64,000 nucleotides of DNA from contig NZ_JAXIWG010000002.1 of assembly GCF_034652275.1 (NCBI RefSeq), forward strand, positions 248,001 to 312,000. Direction: 5' to 3'. Below, piece by piece: positions 16,203 through 25,752 of the stretch. The translations under genes and the position numbers were made by a program. This stretch comes from Yoonia sp034652275. GTDB lineage: Bacteria > Pseudomonadota > Alphaproteobacteria > Rhodobacterales > Rhodobacteraceae. Numbering within the stretch: position 1 is the stretch's first letter; each line of letters begins with the position of its first letter. The notes below the pieces were generated by a model. That model did not search any database. It was not told the origin of the DNA and saw nothing but the letters and a program-made list of their open reading frames with translations.

Positions 16203-17363
16203 ATGACCGAACTGACCATTCTGATGCCCTGCCTGAACGAGGCCGAGACGCTCGAGACCTGCATCGTCAAGGCTAAGGGCTATCTGGAACGCTCTGGCGT
16301 TGATGGCGAGGTGTTGATCGCCGACAACGGGTCCACCGACGGCAGTCAGGACATCGCCCGCCGCCTTGGTGCGCGCGTCGTCGATGTGCCCACCAAAGGC
16401 TATGGCGCCGCGCTTATCGCGGGGATCGCGGACGCGAGGGGCCGTTATGTCATCATGGGCGACAGCGATGACAGCTATGACTTCTCGAACCTTGATCCGT
16501 TCGTCGCAGAATTGCGCGATGGGGCGGATCTGGTGATGGGCAACCGCTTTCGCGGCGGAATCGCACCCAAGGCGATGCCGCCCCTGCACCGCTATCTGGG
16601 CAATCCGGTGCTTTCCACGGTCGGGCGCGTCTTTTACCGCACGCCGGTCGGGGATTTCCACTGCGGGCTGCGCGGGTTCAACCGTGACGCCATCCTTGGC
16701 CTGCATCTGAACACGCCGGGGATGGAATTCGCGTCCGAAATGGTCATCAAGGCAACCCTGTCGCGTCTAGACATCCGCGAAGTACCCACGACGCTGAAAC
16801 CCGACGGCCGTTCGCGCCCGCCGCATCTGCGCAGCTGGCGAGATGGCTGGCTGCATCTGAAGCTGCTGATGACCTTCGCGCCTTACTGGCTGTTCTATTA
16901 CCCCGGTCTGGTGTTGTTCGCGCTGGGCAGCGTCAGTTTTCTGGCGCTGTTGTTCGGCCCCGTCACCATTGGCGGCGTCAGTTTCGACGTTGCGACATTG
17001 ATCCTTGCTGCGGCACTGGTCCTGACGGGTTTCCAGATGATCTGCTTTTACGCGCTGTCGCGGATTTTCGCGGTGCGTTTCGCGCTTTTGCCCAGCTCCG
17101 CCCGGTTCGAGAGGTTCAAGTCCCGCCTGTCAGTCGACAATGCCTGCATCGCGGGTGGTCTTTTGCTGCTGGTCGCGATCTTTGCCACGCTGGCGGGTGT
17201 GTTCAGCTGGGGAGCCACGGGTTTCGGCGATCTGGACGCCAGCCGCATCGTGCGGCCTGCCGCCTTGGCCGTGGTCACAGCCTCGCTCGGGGTGCAAATC
17301 ATCACGACGGGGTTCCTTGCGTCGATGCTGCAACAACGGATCAACCCCGGCCAGATCGTCTAG
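16203..17363 (+). CDS. GT2 glycosyltransferase, dolichyl-phosphate mannose synthase-like, with C-terminal membrane helices
   Basis: The 386-residue protein begins with a GT2 domain: TILMPCLNEAETLETC at residue 4, EVLIADNGSTDGSQD near 34, and the metal-binding MGDSDDSYDF near 85. Such enzymes load a sugar from a nucleotide donor onto a polyprenyl phosphate carrier at the inner face of the membrane. The last 150 residues contain four hydrophobic helices. It diverges from the GT-C-like gene, and with the GtrA protein it forms a plausible make-flip-transfer set. The ATG at 16203 directly begins the domain. A long open frame upstream is not coding. Confidence 0.85.
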   Translation: MTELTILMPCLNEAETLETCIVKAKGYLERSGVDGEVLIADNGSTDGSQDIARRLGARVVDVPTKGYGAALIAGIADARGRYVIMGDSDDSYDFSNLDPFVAELRDGADLVMGNRFRGGIAPKAMPPLHRYLGNPVLSTVGRVFYRTPVGDFHCGLRGFNRDAILGLHLNTPGMEFASEMVIKATLSRLDIREVPTTLKPDGRSRPPHLRSWRDGWLHLKLLMTFAPYWLFYYPGLVLFALGSVSFLALLFGPVTIGGVSFDVATLILAAALVLTGFQMICFYALSRIFAVRFALLPSSARFERFKSRLSVDNACIAGGLLLLVAIFATLAGVFSWGATGFGDLDASRIVRPAALAVVTASLGVQIITTGFLASMLQQRINPGQIV

Positions 17364-17402
17364 CCCCTTGCGGGGGCGCAAGGCTTGGCGGATAGTTCCG
17401 GC

Positions 17403-18692
17403 ATGACCGACCACACGCACCTGATGGACGCCATCACCGACCGGCGCGAGGACCTGATCGCGCTGACCCAGGACCTGATCCGCATTCCCACGCTGAACCC
17501 GCCCGGCGCGTTTTACCGTGACATCTGCGATTATCTGGACCGGCGGCTGCGCAAATCGGGCTTTGCCACGCAACTCATCCGCGCGCATGGCACACCGGGC
17601 GACAGCGACAAATACCCCCGCTGGAACATCGTCGCACGGCGCGAAGGGGCGCGCGCTGGCGATTGCGTGCATTTCAACAGCCATATCGACGTGGTCGAGG
17701 TGGGTCATGGCTGGACCCAAGACCCGTTCGGCGGCGCGCTGATCGACGGCAAGATCTATGGCCGCGGCGCCTGCGACATGAAAGGCGGGCTTGCCGCGTC
17801 GATCATCGCCGCCGAGGCGTTTATCGCCACCCATCCCGATTTCGCGGGCGCGGTCGAGATTTCCGGCACCGCGGATGAAGAATCAGGCGGCTATGGCGGT
17901 GTCGCCTATCTGGCCGAACAGGGGTTCTTCGACCCCGCCCGCGTGCAGCATGTCATCATCCCCGAACCGTTGCATAAGGACCGCGTCTGTCTGGGCCATC
18001 GCGGGGGCTGGTGGGCCGAGATCGAGACACATGGCGAAATCGCCCACGGCTCCATGCCGTTTCTGGGCGATTGCGCCGTGCGGCACATGGGGGCGGTGCT
18101 GGCTGCGTTCGAGACCACGCTTTACCCCGCAATGGCCGCCCGACGCACCGATATGCCCGTGGTCCCCGATGGCGCGCGGTCCTCCACGATGAACATCAAT
18201 TCCGTCCACGGCGGCCAGCCCGAATTCGCCGCAGACGACACCAGCCTGCCCGCCCATTGCGTCCCCGATAGCTGCCGCATCGTGATCGACCGCCGCTTTC
18301 TGGCGGAGGAAAGCATCGACGAGGTGCGCGGCGAGGTGACAGCCCTGCTCGAGGACATCAAGGCGCAGCGCGACAAGTTCCGCTATGACCTGCGCGAGAT
18401 CAACATGGTCCTGCCCAGCATGACCGACCGCGACGCCCCCGTGGTGCAGGTGATCGCCGCGCAAATCGAAAAGGTGCTTGGGCGTCCGGCAGAATTCGTC
18501 GCCAGCCCCGGCACCTACGACCAGAAACACATCGACCGGATCGGCAAGCTCAAAAACTGCATCGCCTACGGTCCGGGGCTGCTGGAACTGGCGCATAAGC
18601 CGGATGAATATATCGGCGTGGACGACATGATCGACAGCGCGCAGGTGATGGCGCGAGGATTGGCGGCGATCACGGGTGTGACGTCGGGGTGA
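17403..18692 (+). CDS. M20 family metallo-deacylase (ArgE/DapE type)
   Basis: This 429-residue cytosolic zinc hydrolase of the ArgE/DapE/CPG2 family removes acyl groups from amino acids or cleaves dipeptide-like amides. Metal ligands are visible: HFNSHIDVVE near residue 94, GACDMKGG near 122 and the catalytic DEESGG near 158. A dimerisation domain (EIAHGSMPFLGD) follows. The ATG at 17403 is preferred to a TTG 18 bases upstream, though neither has a strong SD. It is the first gene of a plus-strand group that continues into a peptide ABC transporter and catabolic enzymes, which points to an imported N-acyl or peptide-like substrate. Confidence 0.85.
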   Translation: MTDHTHLMDAITDRREDLIALTQDLIRIPTLNPPGAFYRDICDYLDRRLRKSGFATQLIRAHGTPGDSDKYPRWNIVARREGARAGDCVHFNSHIDVVEVGHGWTQDPFGGALIDGKIYGRGACDMKGGLAASIIAAEAFIATHPDFAGAVEISGTADEESGGYGGVAYLAEQGFFDPARVQHVIIPEPLHKDRVCLGHRGGWWAEIETHGEIAHGSMPFLGDCAVRHMGAVLAAFETTLYPAMAARRTDMPVVPDGARSSTMNINSVHGGQPEFAADDTSLPAHCVPDSCRIVIDRRFLAEESIDEVRGEVTALLEDIKAQRDKFRYDLREINMVLPSMTDRDAPVVQVIAAQIEKVLGRPAEFVASPGTYDQKHIDRIGKLKNCIAYGPGLLELAHKPDEYIGVDDMIDSAQVMARGLAAITGVTSG

Positions 18693-18700
18693 ACCCCGAC
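18683..18700. repeat. Perfect 18-bp palindrome at the end of the M20 gene
   Basis: An 8-bp stem with a 2-base centre (GTCGGGGT-GA-ACCCCGAC) covers the M20 stop codon and is followed by CTACGGG. It lacks a T-tract, so it is not a classical terminator. Its form resembles short GC-rich palindromes scattered in Rhodobacteraceae genomes. It could act as an RNA stabiliser or partial terminator before the abundant binding-protein mRNA. Confidence 0.55.
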
Positions 18701-18762
18701 CTACGGGACTTGAATTGCCCATCGACATGGGTGAACACTGTCACCAACAACAGGAGGTCCTC

Positions 18763-20238
18763 ATGCATCATTTCAAACGCCTTGCCGCATCCACCGCCGT
18801 CGTGCTTTGCGCCTCCGGTGCGCTGGCGCAAGACAGCATCACCGTCGCGATCCAGTTGGAGCCGCCGAACCTCGACCCGACGAGCGGGGCGGCGCAGGCG
18901 ATTGACTCGGTGCTCTACGCCAACGTGTTCGAGGGGCTGACCCGTTTCGATGCCGATGGTGCGATCATCCGCGGTCTGGCGCAAAGCTGGGATATTTCCG
19001 AGGACGGGCTGACCTACACGTTCAACCTTGCCGCAGGCGTGACCTTTCACGACGGCACCACGATGGACGCCGAGGATGTGAAATTCAGCCTTGACCGTGC
19101 CCGCGCCGAGGACAGCACCAACGCGCAAAAGGCCCTGTTCGCCGACATCGCCGAGGTCACCGTGATCGACCCGCTGGTCGTGCAGGTCACGCTGTCGCAG
19201 CCCAACGGCATGTTCCTGTTCAACATGGCCTGGGGCGATGCCGTGATCGTGGCGCCTGAAAGCATCGACACCATCGCAACCAACCCTGTCGGCACGGGGC
19301 CTTTCACCTTTGCCAACTGGGTGCAGGGTGACCGGCTGGAGCTGACCCGCAACGAGAATTACTGGGGTGCCGCCCCCGCGCTGGAAAGCGCGACCTTCCG
19401 CTTCATCTCTGACCCGACCGCCGCCTTTGCGGCGATGATGGCCGAGGATGTGGATGTGTTCGTCGGCTTCCCCGCCCCTGAAAACCTGCCGCAGTTCGAG
19501 GCTGATCCCCGCTTTCAAGTGCTGAACGGCAATACCGAAGGCGAAACCATTCTGGCGATGAACAACCAGCGTGAACCCTTCGACAACATCTTGGTGCGCC
19601 GTGCTGTCACCCATGCGATTGACCGTCAGGCGATCATCGACGGCGCAATGTTTGGCCAAGGCACGCCCATCGGCACGCATTTCGCGCCGCATAACCCCGA
19701 TTACGTGGACCTCTTGGCCAATTCGCAATTCGACCCCGACCTGTCGCGCAGCCTGCTGGCCGAGGCCGGCCTGCCGGACGGTTTCACCACGACGCTGAAA
19801 CTGCCGCCGCCGTCCTATGCCCGTCGCGGGGGTGAAATCATCGCGAGCCAGCTGCGCGAGGTCGGAATCCAGACCGAGATCACGAACCTCGAATGGGCCC
19901 AATGGATCGAAGAAGTGTTCACCAACAAGGATTTCGGCCTGAGCATCGTCAGCCATACCGAACCGATGGACATCAACATCTACGCCAATCCGGACTATTA
20001 TTTCCAATACGACAACGCCGATTTCCGCGCCGTGCTGGAAGAACTGAACGCGACGACCGACCCCGCAGGGCGGTCCGCGCTGCTGGCACAGGCGCAGACG
20101 ATCATTTCCGAGGATTACGTCAACGCCTACCTGTTCCAGCTGGGTGTCGCGACCGTCGCACGGGCTGAGATTATGGGGCTTTGGGTCAACCAGCCGACCG
20201 CTGCGGTCGATCTGACGGGCGTGTCCTGGGGCAATTGA
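18763..20238 (+). CDS. Peptide/nickel-type ABC transporter substrate-binding protein (DppA family)
   Basis: This 491-residue periplasmic binding protein of the SBP family 5 has the signal peptide MHHFKRLAASTAVVLCASGALA. The family core YANVFEGLTRFDADG and WDISEDGLTYTFNLAAGVTF follows. The ATG has a perfect AGGAGG five bases upstream (18752-18757), the strongest ribosome site of the operon, fitting the need for excess binding protein. It is followed by two permeases and a fused ATPase. The cargo is likely an oligopeptide or a related amide, inferred from the hydrolases in the operon. Confidence 0.9.
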   Translation: MHHFKRLAASTAVVLCASGALAQDSITVAIQLEPPNLDPTSGAAQAIDSVLYANVFEGLTRFDADGAIIRGLAQSWDISEDGLTYTFNLAAGVTFHDGTTMDAEDVKFSLDRARAEDSTNAQKALFADIAEVTVIDPLVVQVTLSQPNGMFLFNMAWGDAVIVAPESIDTIATNPVGTGPFTFANWVQGDRLELTRNENYWGAAPALESATFRFISDPTAAFAAMMAEDVDVFVGFPAPENLPQFEADPRFQVLNGNTEGETILAMNNQREPFDNILVRRAVTHAIDRQAIIDGAMFGQGTPIGTHFAPHNPDYVDLLANSQFDPDLSRSLLAEAGLPDGFTTTLKLPPPSYARRGGEIIASQLREVGIQTEITNLEWAQWIEEVFTNKDFGLSIVSHTEPMDINIYANPDYYFQYDNADFRAVLEELNATTDPAGRSALLAQAQTIISEDYVNAYLFQLGVATVARAEIMGLWVNQPTAAVDLTGVSWGN

Positions 20239-20244
20239 GCGGGC

Positions 20245-21189
20245 ATGATCCGCTTTGCCCTCGGGCGGCTTGCGTCGCTGATCGCCAGCTTGATCGTCGC
20301 CTCCATCGTGATTTTCGCGGTGGTCGAGGTGATCCCCGGCGATCCGGCGGCCTTTATGCTGGGGGTGAATGCACGGCCTGACACGATCGCCGCCTTGCGC
20401 GCCAAAATGGGGCTGGATGAACCGCTGGTCAGTCGCTACGCGGCTTGGGTCGGTGGCATGCTGCAGGGTGATTTCGGCACCTCATGGACCTACAAGACGC
20501 CCGTCGCGACGCTGATCGCGGACCGGATCTGGGTGTCACTGCCGCTGGCCATCTATGCGCTGGCTTTGTCCACGCTGGTGGCCTTTCCGGCGGGCATCTA
20601 TGCCGCCAGCCGCAGGGGTGGCGCAGGCGACACCGCGATCATGGGAGCCACTCAGCTTGGCGTGGCGATCCCGAATTTCTGGTTCGCCATGATCCTTGTG
20701 TTGATCTTCGCGATCAACCTGCGCTGGTTTTCGGCAGGCGGCTTTCCGGGCTGGGCCGATCCGCTGGCCGCACTCAAGGCACTGACCCTGCCTGCCATCG
20801 CCCTTGCCCTGCCGCAGGCGGCGATCCTTGCGCGGGTCATGCGATCGTCGCTTCTGGACATGCTGGGCGAGGATTTCATCCGCACCGCCCGCGCCAAAGG
20901 GCTGACCCGCAGGCAGGCGCTCTGGCGGCACGCGCTGCGCAATGCGTTGATCCCCGTGCTGACGATCATCGGGTTGCAGTTTTCCTTCCTGCTCGCAGGC
21001 GCGATCATTATCGAACAGGTGTTTTTCCTGCCGGGGTTGGGGCGGCTGATCTTTCAGGCGATCAGCGCGCGAGACCTGATCGTGGTGGAAAGCGTGGTGA
21101 TGCTGCTGGTGTTTACCGTGATCATGGTCAACTTCATCGTCGATCTGACCTATGCAGCCGTCGATCCCCGCCTGCGGGCGCGCGCCTGA
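20245..21189 (+). CDS. ABC transporter permease, DppB family
   Basis: This 314-residue inner-membrane permease of the peptide/nickel class has six hydrophobic segments. The family loop DFIRTARAKGLTRRQALWRH, near residue 211, contacts the ATPase. The N-terminal GDPAAFMLG region is typical of DppB. The stop overlaps the start of the next permease (TGATG). It forms the channel with the DppC-like partner. Confidence 0.92.
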   Translation: MIRFALGRLASLIASLIVASIVIFAVVEVIPGDPAAFMLGVNARPDTIAALRAKMGLDEPLVSRYAAWVGGMLQGDFGTSWTYKTPVATLIADRIWVSLPLAIYALALSTLVAFPAGIYAASRRGGAGDTAIMGATQLGVAIPNFWFAMILVLIFAINLRWFSAGGFPGWADPLAALKALTLPAIALALPQAAILARVMRSSLLDMLGEDFIRTARAKGLTRRQALWRHALRNALIPVLTIIGLQFSFLLAGAIIIEQVFFLPGLGRLIFQAISARDLIVVESVVMLLVFTVIMVNFIVDLTYAAVDPRLRARA

Positions 21190-22004
21190 TGTCGCGCAAC
21201 CTGATCATCGGCGCGGGCCTGACCGCATTTTTCACCGGACTGGCGGCGCTGTCCTTTCTTTGGACACCTTACAATATCGAAGTGCTGGACATCCCCAACC
21301 GCCTGTTGACCCCCGGCGGTGCGCATCTGCTGGGCACCGACCATTTCGGCCGCGATATCCTGTCGATGGTGATGATGGGCGCACGCACCTCGATTGCCGT
21401 GGCACTGGTGGCTGTGGGTATCGGGATGGGGCTTGGCGTGCCGCTCGGCCTCTGGGCTGCGGCACGGCGGGGCTCGCTGGTGGATGACCTCATCATGCGC
21501 GGCAATGATCTGGTCTTCGCCTTTCCGTCGCTGGTGATCGCGATCCTGATTACCGCCGTGTTCGGCCCCTCTGCCGTGAATGCCATCATCGCCATCGGCA
21601 TTTTCAACATTCCCGTTTTCGCCCGCCTGACGCGCGGTGCCGCGCTGCCCTTGTGGGAACGCGATTTCATCCGCGCCGCCCGCGTCAGCGGCAAGGGCGC
21701 GGCGCGCATCTCGGCCGAACATATCCTGCCCAATATCGCCAATCTGATGATCGTGCAGGGCACGATCCAGTTCAGTCTGGGGATATTGGCCGAGGCCGCT
21801 TTGTCCTATATCGGCCTTGGCGCGCAGCCGCCTACGGCCAGTTGGGGACGGATGCTGGCTGATGCGCAGACCTTGGTCAGTATCGCGCCGCATGTGGCCC
21901 TGATCCCCGGTTTCGCGATCCTGCTGACGGTGCTGGGGCTGAACCTGCTGGGCGACGGGCTGCGCGACTGGCTTGATCCGCGCCTTCGCGTGATGCGGAC
22001 ATGA
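21189..22004 (+). CDS. ABC transporter permease, DppC family
   Basis: This 271-residue second permease of the importer contains LLGTDHFGRDILSMVMMGAR near residue 47 and the coupling loop DFIRAARVSGKGAARISAEH near 157, both diagnostic of DppC. The C-terminal DGLRDWLDPRLR is also conserved. Its ATG overlaps the upstream stop. A much longer open frame in the same phase runs back through the dppB-like gene and is not real. It overlaps the ATPase start by 4 bp. Confidence 0.92.
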   Translation: MSRNLIIGAGLTAFFTGLAALSFLWTPYNIEVLDIPNRLLTPGGAHLLGTDHFGRDILSMVMMGARTSIAVALVAVGIGMGLGVPLGLWAAARRGSLVDDLIMRGNDLVFAFPSLVIAILITAVFGPSAVNAIIAIGIFNIPVFARLTRGAALPLWERDFIRAARVSGKGAARISAEHILPNIANLMIVQGTIQFSLGILAEAALSYIGLGAQPPTASWGRMLADAQTLVSIAPHVALIPGFAILLTVLGLNLLGDGLRDWLDPRLRVMRT

Positions 22005-23587
22005 CCTTGCTTTCGATCAGGGACCTGTCAGTGCAGATCGGCGGCACGTCCGTGCTGCAAGGCATCACTCTGGATATGGCACAGGGCCAGATCACCGCGA
22101 TCACCGGCGAAAGCGGGTCGGGCAAATCCATGACCGCGCTGGCGATCATGGGGCTGTTGCCGCAGGGGGCGGCGGCGCAGGGGCAAATCCTGCTGGATGG
22201 CACCGATATCGTGCAAACGCCCGAACCCGCCCTGTGCCGGATGCGCGGCAATGCGATGGGCATGGTGTTTCAGGAACCGATGACCGCGCTGAACCCTGTG
22301 CAGACCATCGGCGCACAGGTGGCCGAAACGATCCTGATCCATGAAAAAGCGACCAAGGCCGAGGCCCATGCCCGCGCCGCCGCCATGCTCGACCGTGTCG
22401 GGCTGAAGGTGGCGCCCACGCGCTATCCACACGAATTGTCCGGCGGACAGCGCCAGCGTGTCGTGATTGCGATGGCCATCGCCATGCGCCCCAAGCTCTT
22501 GATCGCGGATGAACCGACGACCGCGCTCGATGTCACGACACAGGCGCGCATTCTGGACCTGCTGCAAGGGCTGGTGGATGAATTCGGCATGAGCCTGCTG
22601 CTGATTACTCATGATCTGGCCGTGGTGGCCGATGTGGCCGACCGCATCGCCGTGATGCAAAATGGCCGCATCGTCGAGGAAGGCGCGACCCACGACCTGC
22701 TGCGCGCCATGCGCCACCCCTATACCCGCGCGCTGTTCGCCGCCTCGACCCATACGGTTGACCTGCCGCCGGTGCCGACAGATGCACCCTTGCTCGCCGT
22801 GCGCCATGTGGTGCGCGATTACCCGACCAAGCGGCTGTCGCTGTTCGGCCCGCGCCCGACCTTTCGCGCGCTGGACGATGTGTCGCTGACCATCAACCGT
22901 GGCGAACGTGTGGGGCTGGTGGGCGAAAGCGGCTGCGGAAAATCGACACTAACACGGGCGATTTTGGGGTTGGAGCCGGTTCAGAGCGGGGAAATAACCC
23001 TTGATGGCGCGCCGGTGTCACACGGCGACCATGCCCTGCGGCGCAAGATGCAGGTCGTGTTTCAGGACCCCTATGGCAGTTTCAACCCCCGTCACCGCGT
23101 CGACCGGCTGATCACCGAACCGTTCCATCTGCTCGACAACCCGCCGAAGGGGGCGGCCCGCGATCAGGCCATCGCCAAGGCGCTGACCGATGTCGGCCTG
23201 CCGACCGATGCGGCGGGCAAATACATCCACGAATTCTCCGGCGGCCAGCGACAACGCCTTGCCATCGCGCGCGCGCTGATCGTCGAACCCGATCTGATCA
23301 TCTTTGACGAGGCGGTCTCCGCACTCGACGTATCGGTGCGCGCGCAAGTCCTCGACCTGATCGCCGACCTCTGCCGCAAGCGCCCGCTGGCCTATCTGTT
23401 CATCAGCCATGACCTCAGCGTCGTGCGCAGCATCACCGACCGCGTGCTGGTCATGCATGGGGGAAGAATCGTGGAATCAGGCGTAACAGAGACTGTTTTT
23501 GCCAATCCGCAACATTCCTACACCCAATCCCTGATCGCCGCCGCCCCCCAATTGCCGGAGCTTGCCCATGCCGCTGACGCCCTTTGA
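22001..23587 (+). CDS. Fused dual ABC ATPase (DppD-DppF type)
   Basis: This single 528-residue chain carries both ATPase modules of a peptide importer. The first has Walker A GESGSGKSM (residue 36), signature LSGGQRQRVVIAM and Walker B LLIADEPTTALD. The second has GESGCGKST near 309, FSGGQRQRLAIARAL and LIIFDEAVSALD. E. coli uses two separate proteins for this job, and fused versions are common in alphaproteobacteria. The start overlaps the permease stop by 4 bp. The end overlaps the aldehyde dehydrogenase start by 20 bp. Confidence 0.93.
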   Translation: MTLLSIRDLSVQIGGTSVLQGITLDMAQGQITAITGESGSGKSMTALAIMGLLPQGAAAQGQILLDGTDIVQTPEPALCRMRGNAMGMVFQEPMTALNPVQTIGAQVAETILIHEKATKAEAHARAAAMLDRVGLKVAPTRYPHELSGGQRQRVVIAMAIAMRPKLLIADEPTTALDVTTQARILDLLQGLVDEFGMSLLLITHDLAVVADVADRIAVMQNGRIVEEGATHDLLRAMRHPYTRALFAASTHTVDLPPVPTDAPLLAVRHVVRDYPTKRLSLFGPRPTFRALDDVSLTINRGERVGLVGESGCGKSTLTRAILGLEPVQSGEITLDGAPVSHGDHALRRKMQVVFQDPYGSFNPRHRVDRLITEPFHLLDNPPKGAARDQAIAKALTDVGLPTDAAGKYIHEFSGGQRQRLAIARALIVEPDLIIFDEAVSALDVSVRAQVLDLIADLCRKRPLAYLFISHDLSVVRSITDRVLVMHGGRIVESGVTETVFANPQHSYTQSLIAAAPQLPELAHAADAL

Positions 23588-25010
23588 CATCCCCACCGCC
23601 AGCCACCTGATCGGCGGACATTGGGTGCGCAGCACGGCCACAATCCCCGTGACGGACCCGTCGACCGGCCAGCCCCTGACGCAAATCGCGCGCGGCACAG
23701 CGGCGGATATCGATGCGGCTGTCGCTGCGGCCCATACCGCCCGCGCGGGCGACTGGGGCCGGCTGACCGCGCTTGAGCGTGGCCGCATCCTGACCCGCAT
23801 CGGACAGGCGGTGCTGGCGCAGACCGAAACGCTTGCACAACTCGAGGCGCGCGATGTCGGCAAACCCCTGACCCAAGCGCGCGCGGATGCGGTGGCCTTG
23901 GCCCGCTATATGGAATTCTACGGCGGGGCCGCCGACAAGATCATGGGCGAAACCATCCCCTATCTGGACGGCTACACCGTCTATACCCTGCGTGAACCGC
24001 ATGGCGTGACCGGCCATATCATCCCGTGGAACTACCCGATGCAGATCATCGGGCGATCCGTGGGCGCGGCGTTGGCGATGGGCAATGCCTGCGTGCTGAA
24101 ACCGGCCGAGGATGCCTGCCTGACCGCCCTTGCCTTTGCCGCCATCGCGCAGGGGGCGGGCCTGCCAGCGGGGGCGCTGAATGTCGTGACAGGGTTGGGG
24201 GCTGAGGCAGGTGCCGCACTCGCCAGTCATCCTTGCGTGCAGCACATGTCTTTCACCGGTTCGGTCCGCACGGGCGAGGCGATCCAAGCGGCAGCCGCAA
24301 AGAACGTGATCCCCGTCACGCTGGAACTGGGCGGCAAATCGCCCCAGATCGTGTTCGACGACGCCGATCTGGACCGCGCGCTGCCGTTTCTGGTGAATGC
24401 GGGCATCCAGAACGCGGGCCAGACCTGTTCGGCGTCCAGCCGCATCCTTGTGCAGCGCGGCGTCTATGATCAGGTCCTCGACCGGATGGCCGCAGCCTAC
24501 AGCAGCCTGCGGGTCGGGCCTGCGCTGGACGATCTGAACCTTGGCCCGCTGATCTCTGCCCACCAAAAGGACATCGTGACTGGGTTCATCGCCCAAGGTG
24601 CCGACCTGACCATCGCAGCACGAGGCCAGATCGTGACCGATGCGGCGGGCCATTACATCGCGCCCGTGCTGTTCGCCGATGTGCCCCCCGATCATGTGCT
24701 GGCGCAGGACGAAATCTTTGGCCCCGTGCAGGTGCTGATCCCGTTCGACGACGAGGCCGAGGCGCTGTCCATCGCCAATGGCACCGTCTACGGGCTGGTC
24801 GCGTCCGTCTGGACCCGCGACGGTGGCCGCCAGATGCGGCTAGCCAAGGCGCTGCAGGCAGGGCAGGTGTTCATCAACAATTACGGCGCAGGCGGCGGGG
24901 TGGAATTACCCTTTGGCGGCGTCGGCAAATCGGGGCATGGCCGCGAAAAGGGGTTCGAGGCGCTTTATGGCTTCTCTACCCTGAAAACCGTGGCCGCATG
25001 GCATGGGTGA
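23568..25010 (+). CDS. NAD(P)-dependent aldehyde dehydrogenase
   Basis: This 480-residue enzyme oxidises an aldehyde to the acid. The cofactor and active-site elements are complete: WNYPMQIIGRSVGAALAMGN near residue 151, FTGSVRTGEAI, the general base in LELGGKSPQIVF near 254 and the catalytic cysteine in NAGQTCSASSR near 288. The ATG at 23568 has GGAG seven bases upstream within the end of the ATPase gene. The substrate is unknown. Operon position suggests it oxidises an aldehyde released from the imported compound. Confidence 0.92.
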   Translation: MPLTPFDIPTASHLIGGHWVRSTATIPVTDPSTGQPLTQIARGTAADIDAAVAAAHTARAGDWGRLTALERGRILTRIGQAVLAQTETLAQLEARDVGKPLTQARADAVALARYMEFYGGAADKIMGETIPYLDGYTVYTLREPHGVTGHIIPWNYPMQIIGRSVGAALAMGNACVLKPAEDACLTALAFAAIAQGAGLPAGALNVVTGLGAEAGAALASHPCVQHMSFTGSVRTGEAIQAAAAKNVIPVTLELGGKSPQIVFDDADLDRALPFLVNAGIQNAGQTCSASSRILVQRGVYDQVLDRMAAAYSSLRVGPALDDLNLGPLISAHQKDIVTGFIAQGADLTIAARGQIVTDAAGHYIAPVLFADVPPDHVLAQDEIFGPVQVLIPFDDEAEALSIANGTVYGLVASVWTRDGGRQMRLAKALQAGQVFINNYGAGGGVELPFGGVGKSGHGREKGFEALYGFSTLKTVAAWHG

Positions 25011-25014
25011 AAGC

Positions 25015-25752
25015 ATGAGACTGGCAGGCAAGACAGCTTTGGTGACGGGGGCCGGATCAGGATTTGGCGCAGGCATCGCGCGCAAATTTGCGGCGGAAGG
25101 GGCAAAGGTCTGGTGCGCCGATATCAACGGCGCGGCAGCCGAGCAGATCGCAGCGGAACTGGGTGCCTCGGCGATTACATGCGATGTGGGTAGCGCGGAA
25201 TCAGTGTCTAACATGGCGGAAACCGTACTATCCGCCGGACCGCTGGACATTCTGGTCAACAACGCAGGCATCACGCATCTGCCACAGGCGATGGAGGATG
25301 TGACCGAGGATGATTTTGACCGCGTGTTCCGTGTGAATATGAAATCGGTCTATCTGACAGCGCGCGCTTTCGTCCCTCATCTCAAGGACCGCCAGACTGG
25401 CGCGATCCTCAACGTGGCCTCCACCGCTGGCGTGTCGCCGCGCCCACGGTTGAACTGGTACAACGCCTCCAAAGGCTGGATGATCACCGCGACGAAAACG
25501 ATGGCGGTGGAACTTGCGCCCTTCGGCATCCGCGTCAATGCGATCAATCCGGTGGCGGGGGAAACGCCCTTGCTGAAATCCTTCATGGGCGAGGATACGC
25601 CCGAAATCCGGGCGAAGTTTCTGGCGACAATCCCCCTGGGCCGGTTTTCCACGCCCGAGGATATGGGCAACGCCGCCTGTTTCCTCTGCTCGGACGAGGC
25701 CAGCATGATCACAGGTGTCGCAATGGAGGTGGACGGTGGACGCTGCATATAA
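25015..25752 (+). CDS. Short-chain dehydrogenase/reductase (SDR)
   Basis: This 245-residue classical SDR has the cofactor motif TGAGSGFG at residue 11, NNAG near 81, the catalytic serine in NVASTAG and the YxxxK pair in YNASKG near 148. It likely interconverts an alcohol and a carbonyl compound with NAD(P). The ATG at 25015 is supported by GGGTGA just upstream, and an in-frame ATG 12 bases earlier is possible. It follows the aldehyde dehydrogenase directly and overlaps the P1 peptidase by 17 bp. Alcohol to aldehyde (SDR) to acid (ALDH) would be a logical pair, which is inference. Confidence 0.9.
   Translation: MRLAGKTALVTGAGSGFGAGIARKFAAEGAKVWCADINGAAAEQIAAELGASAITCDVGSAESVSNMAETVLSAGPLDILVNNAGITHLPQAMEDVTEDDFDRVFRVNMKSVYLTARAFVPHLKDRQTGAILNVASTAGVSPRPRLNWYNASKGWMITATKTMAVELAPFGIRVNAINPVAGETPLLKSFMGEDTPEIRAKFLATIPLGRFSTPEDMGNAACFLCSDEASMITGVAMEVDGGRCI

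Noticed and set aside
16026..16706. Extension of the GT-C-like gene to 16706
   Set aside because: It overlaps the opposite GT2 coding sequence, whose catalytic motifs are intact. The extension shows no membrane segments or similarity.
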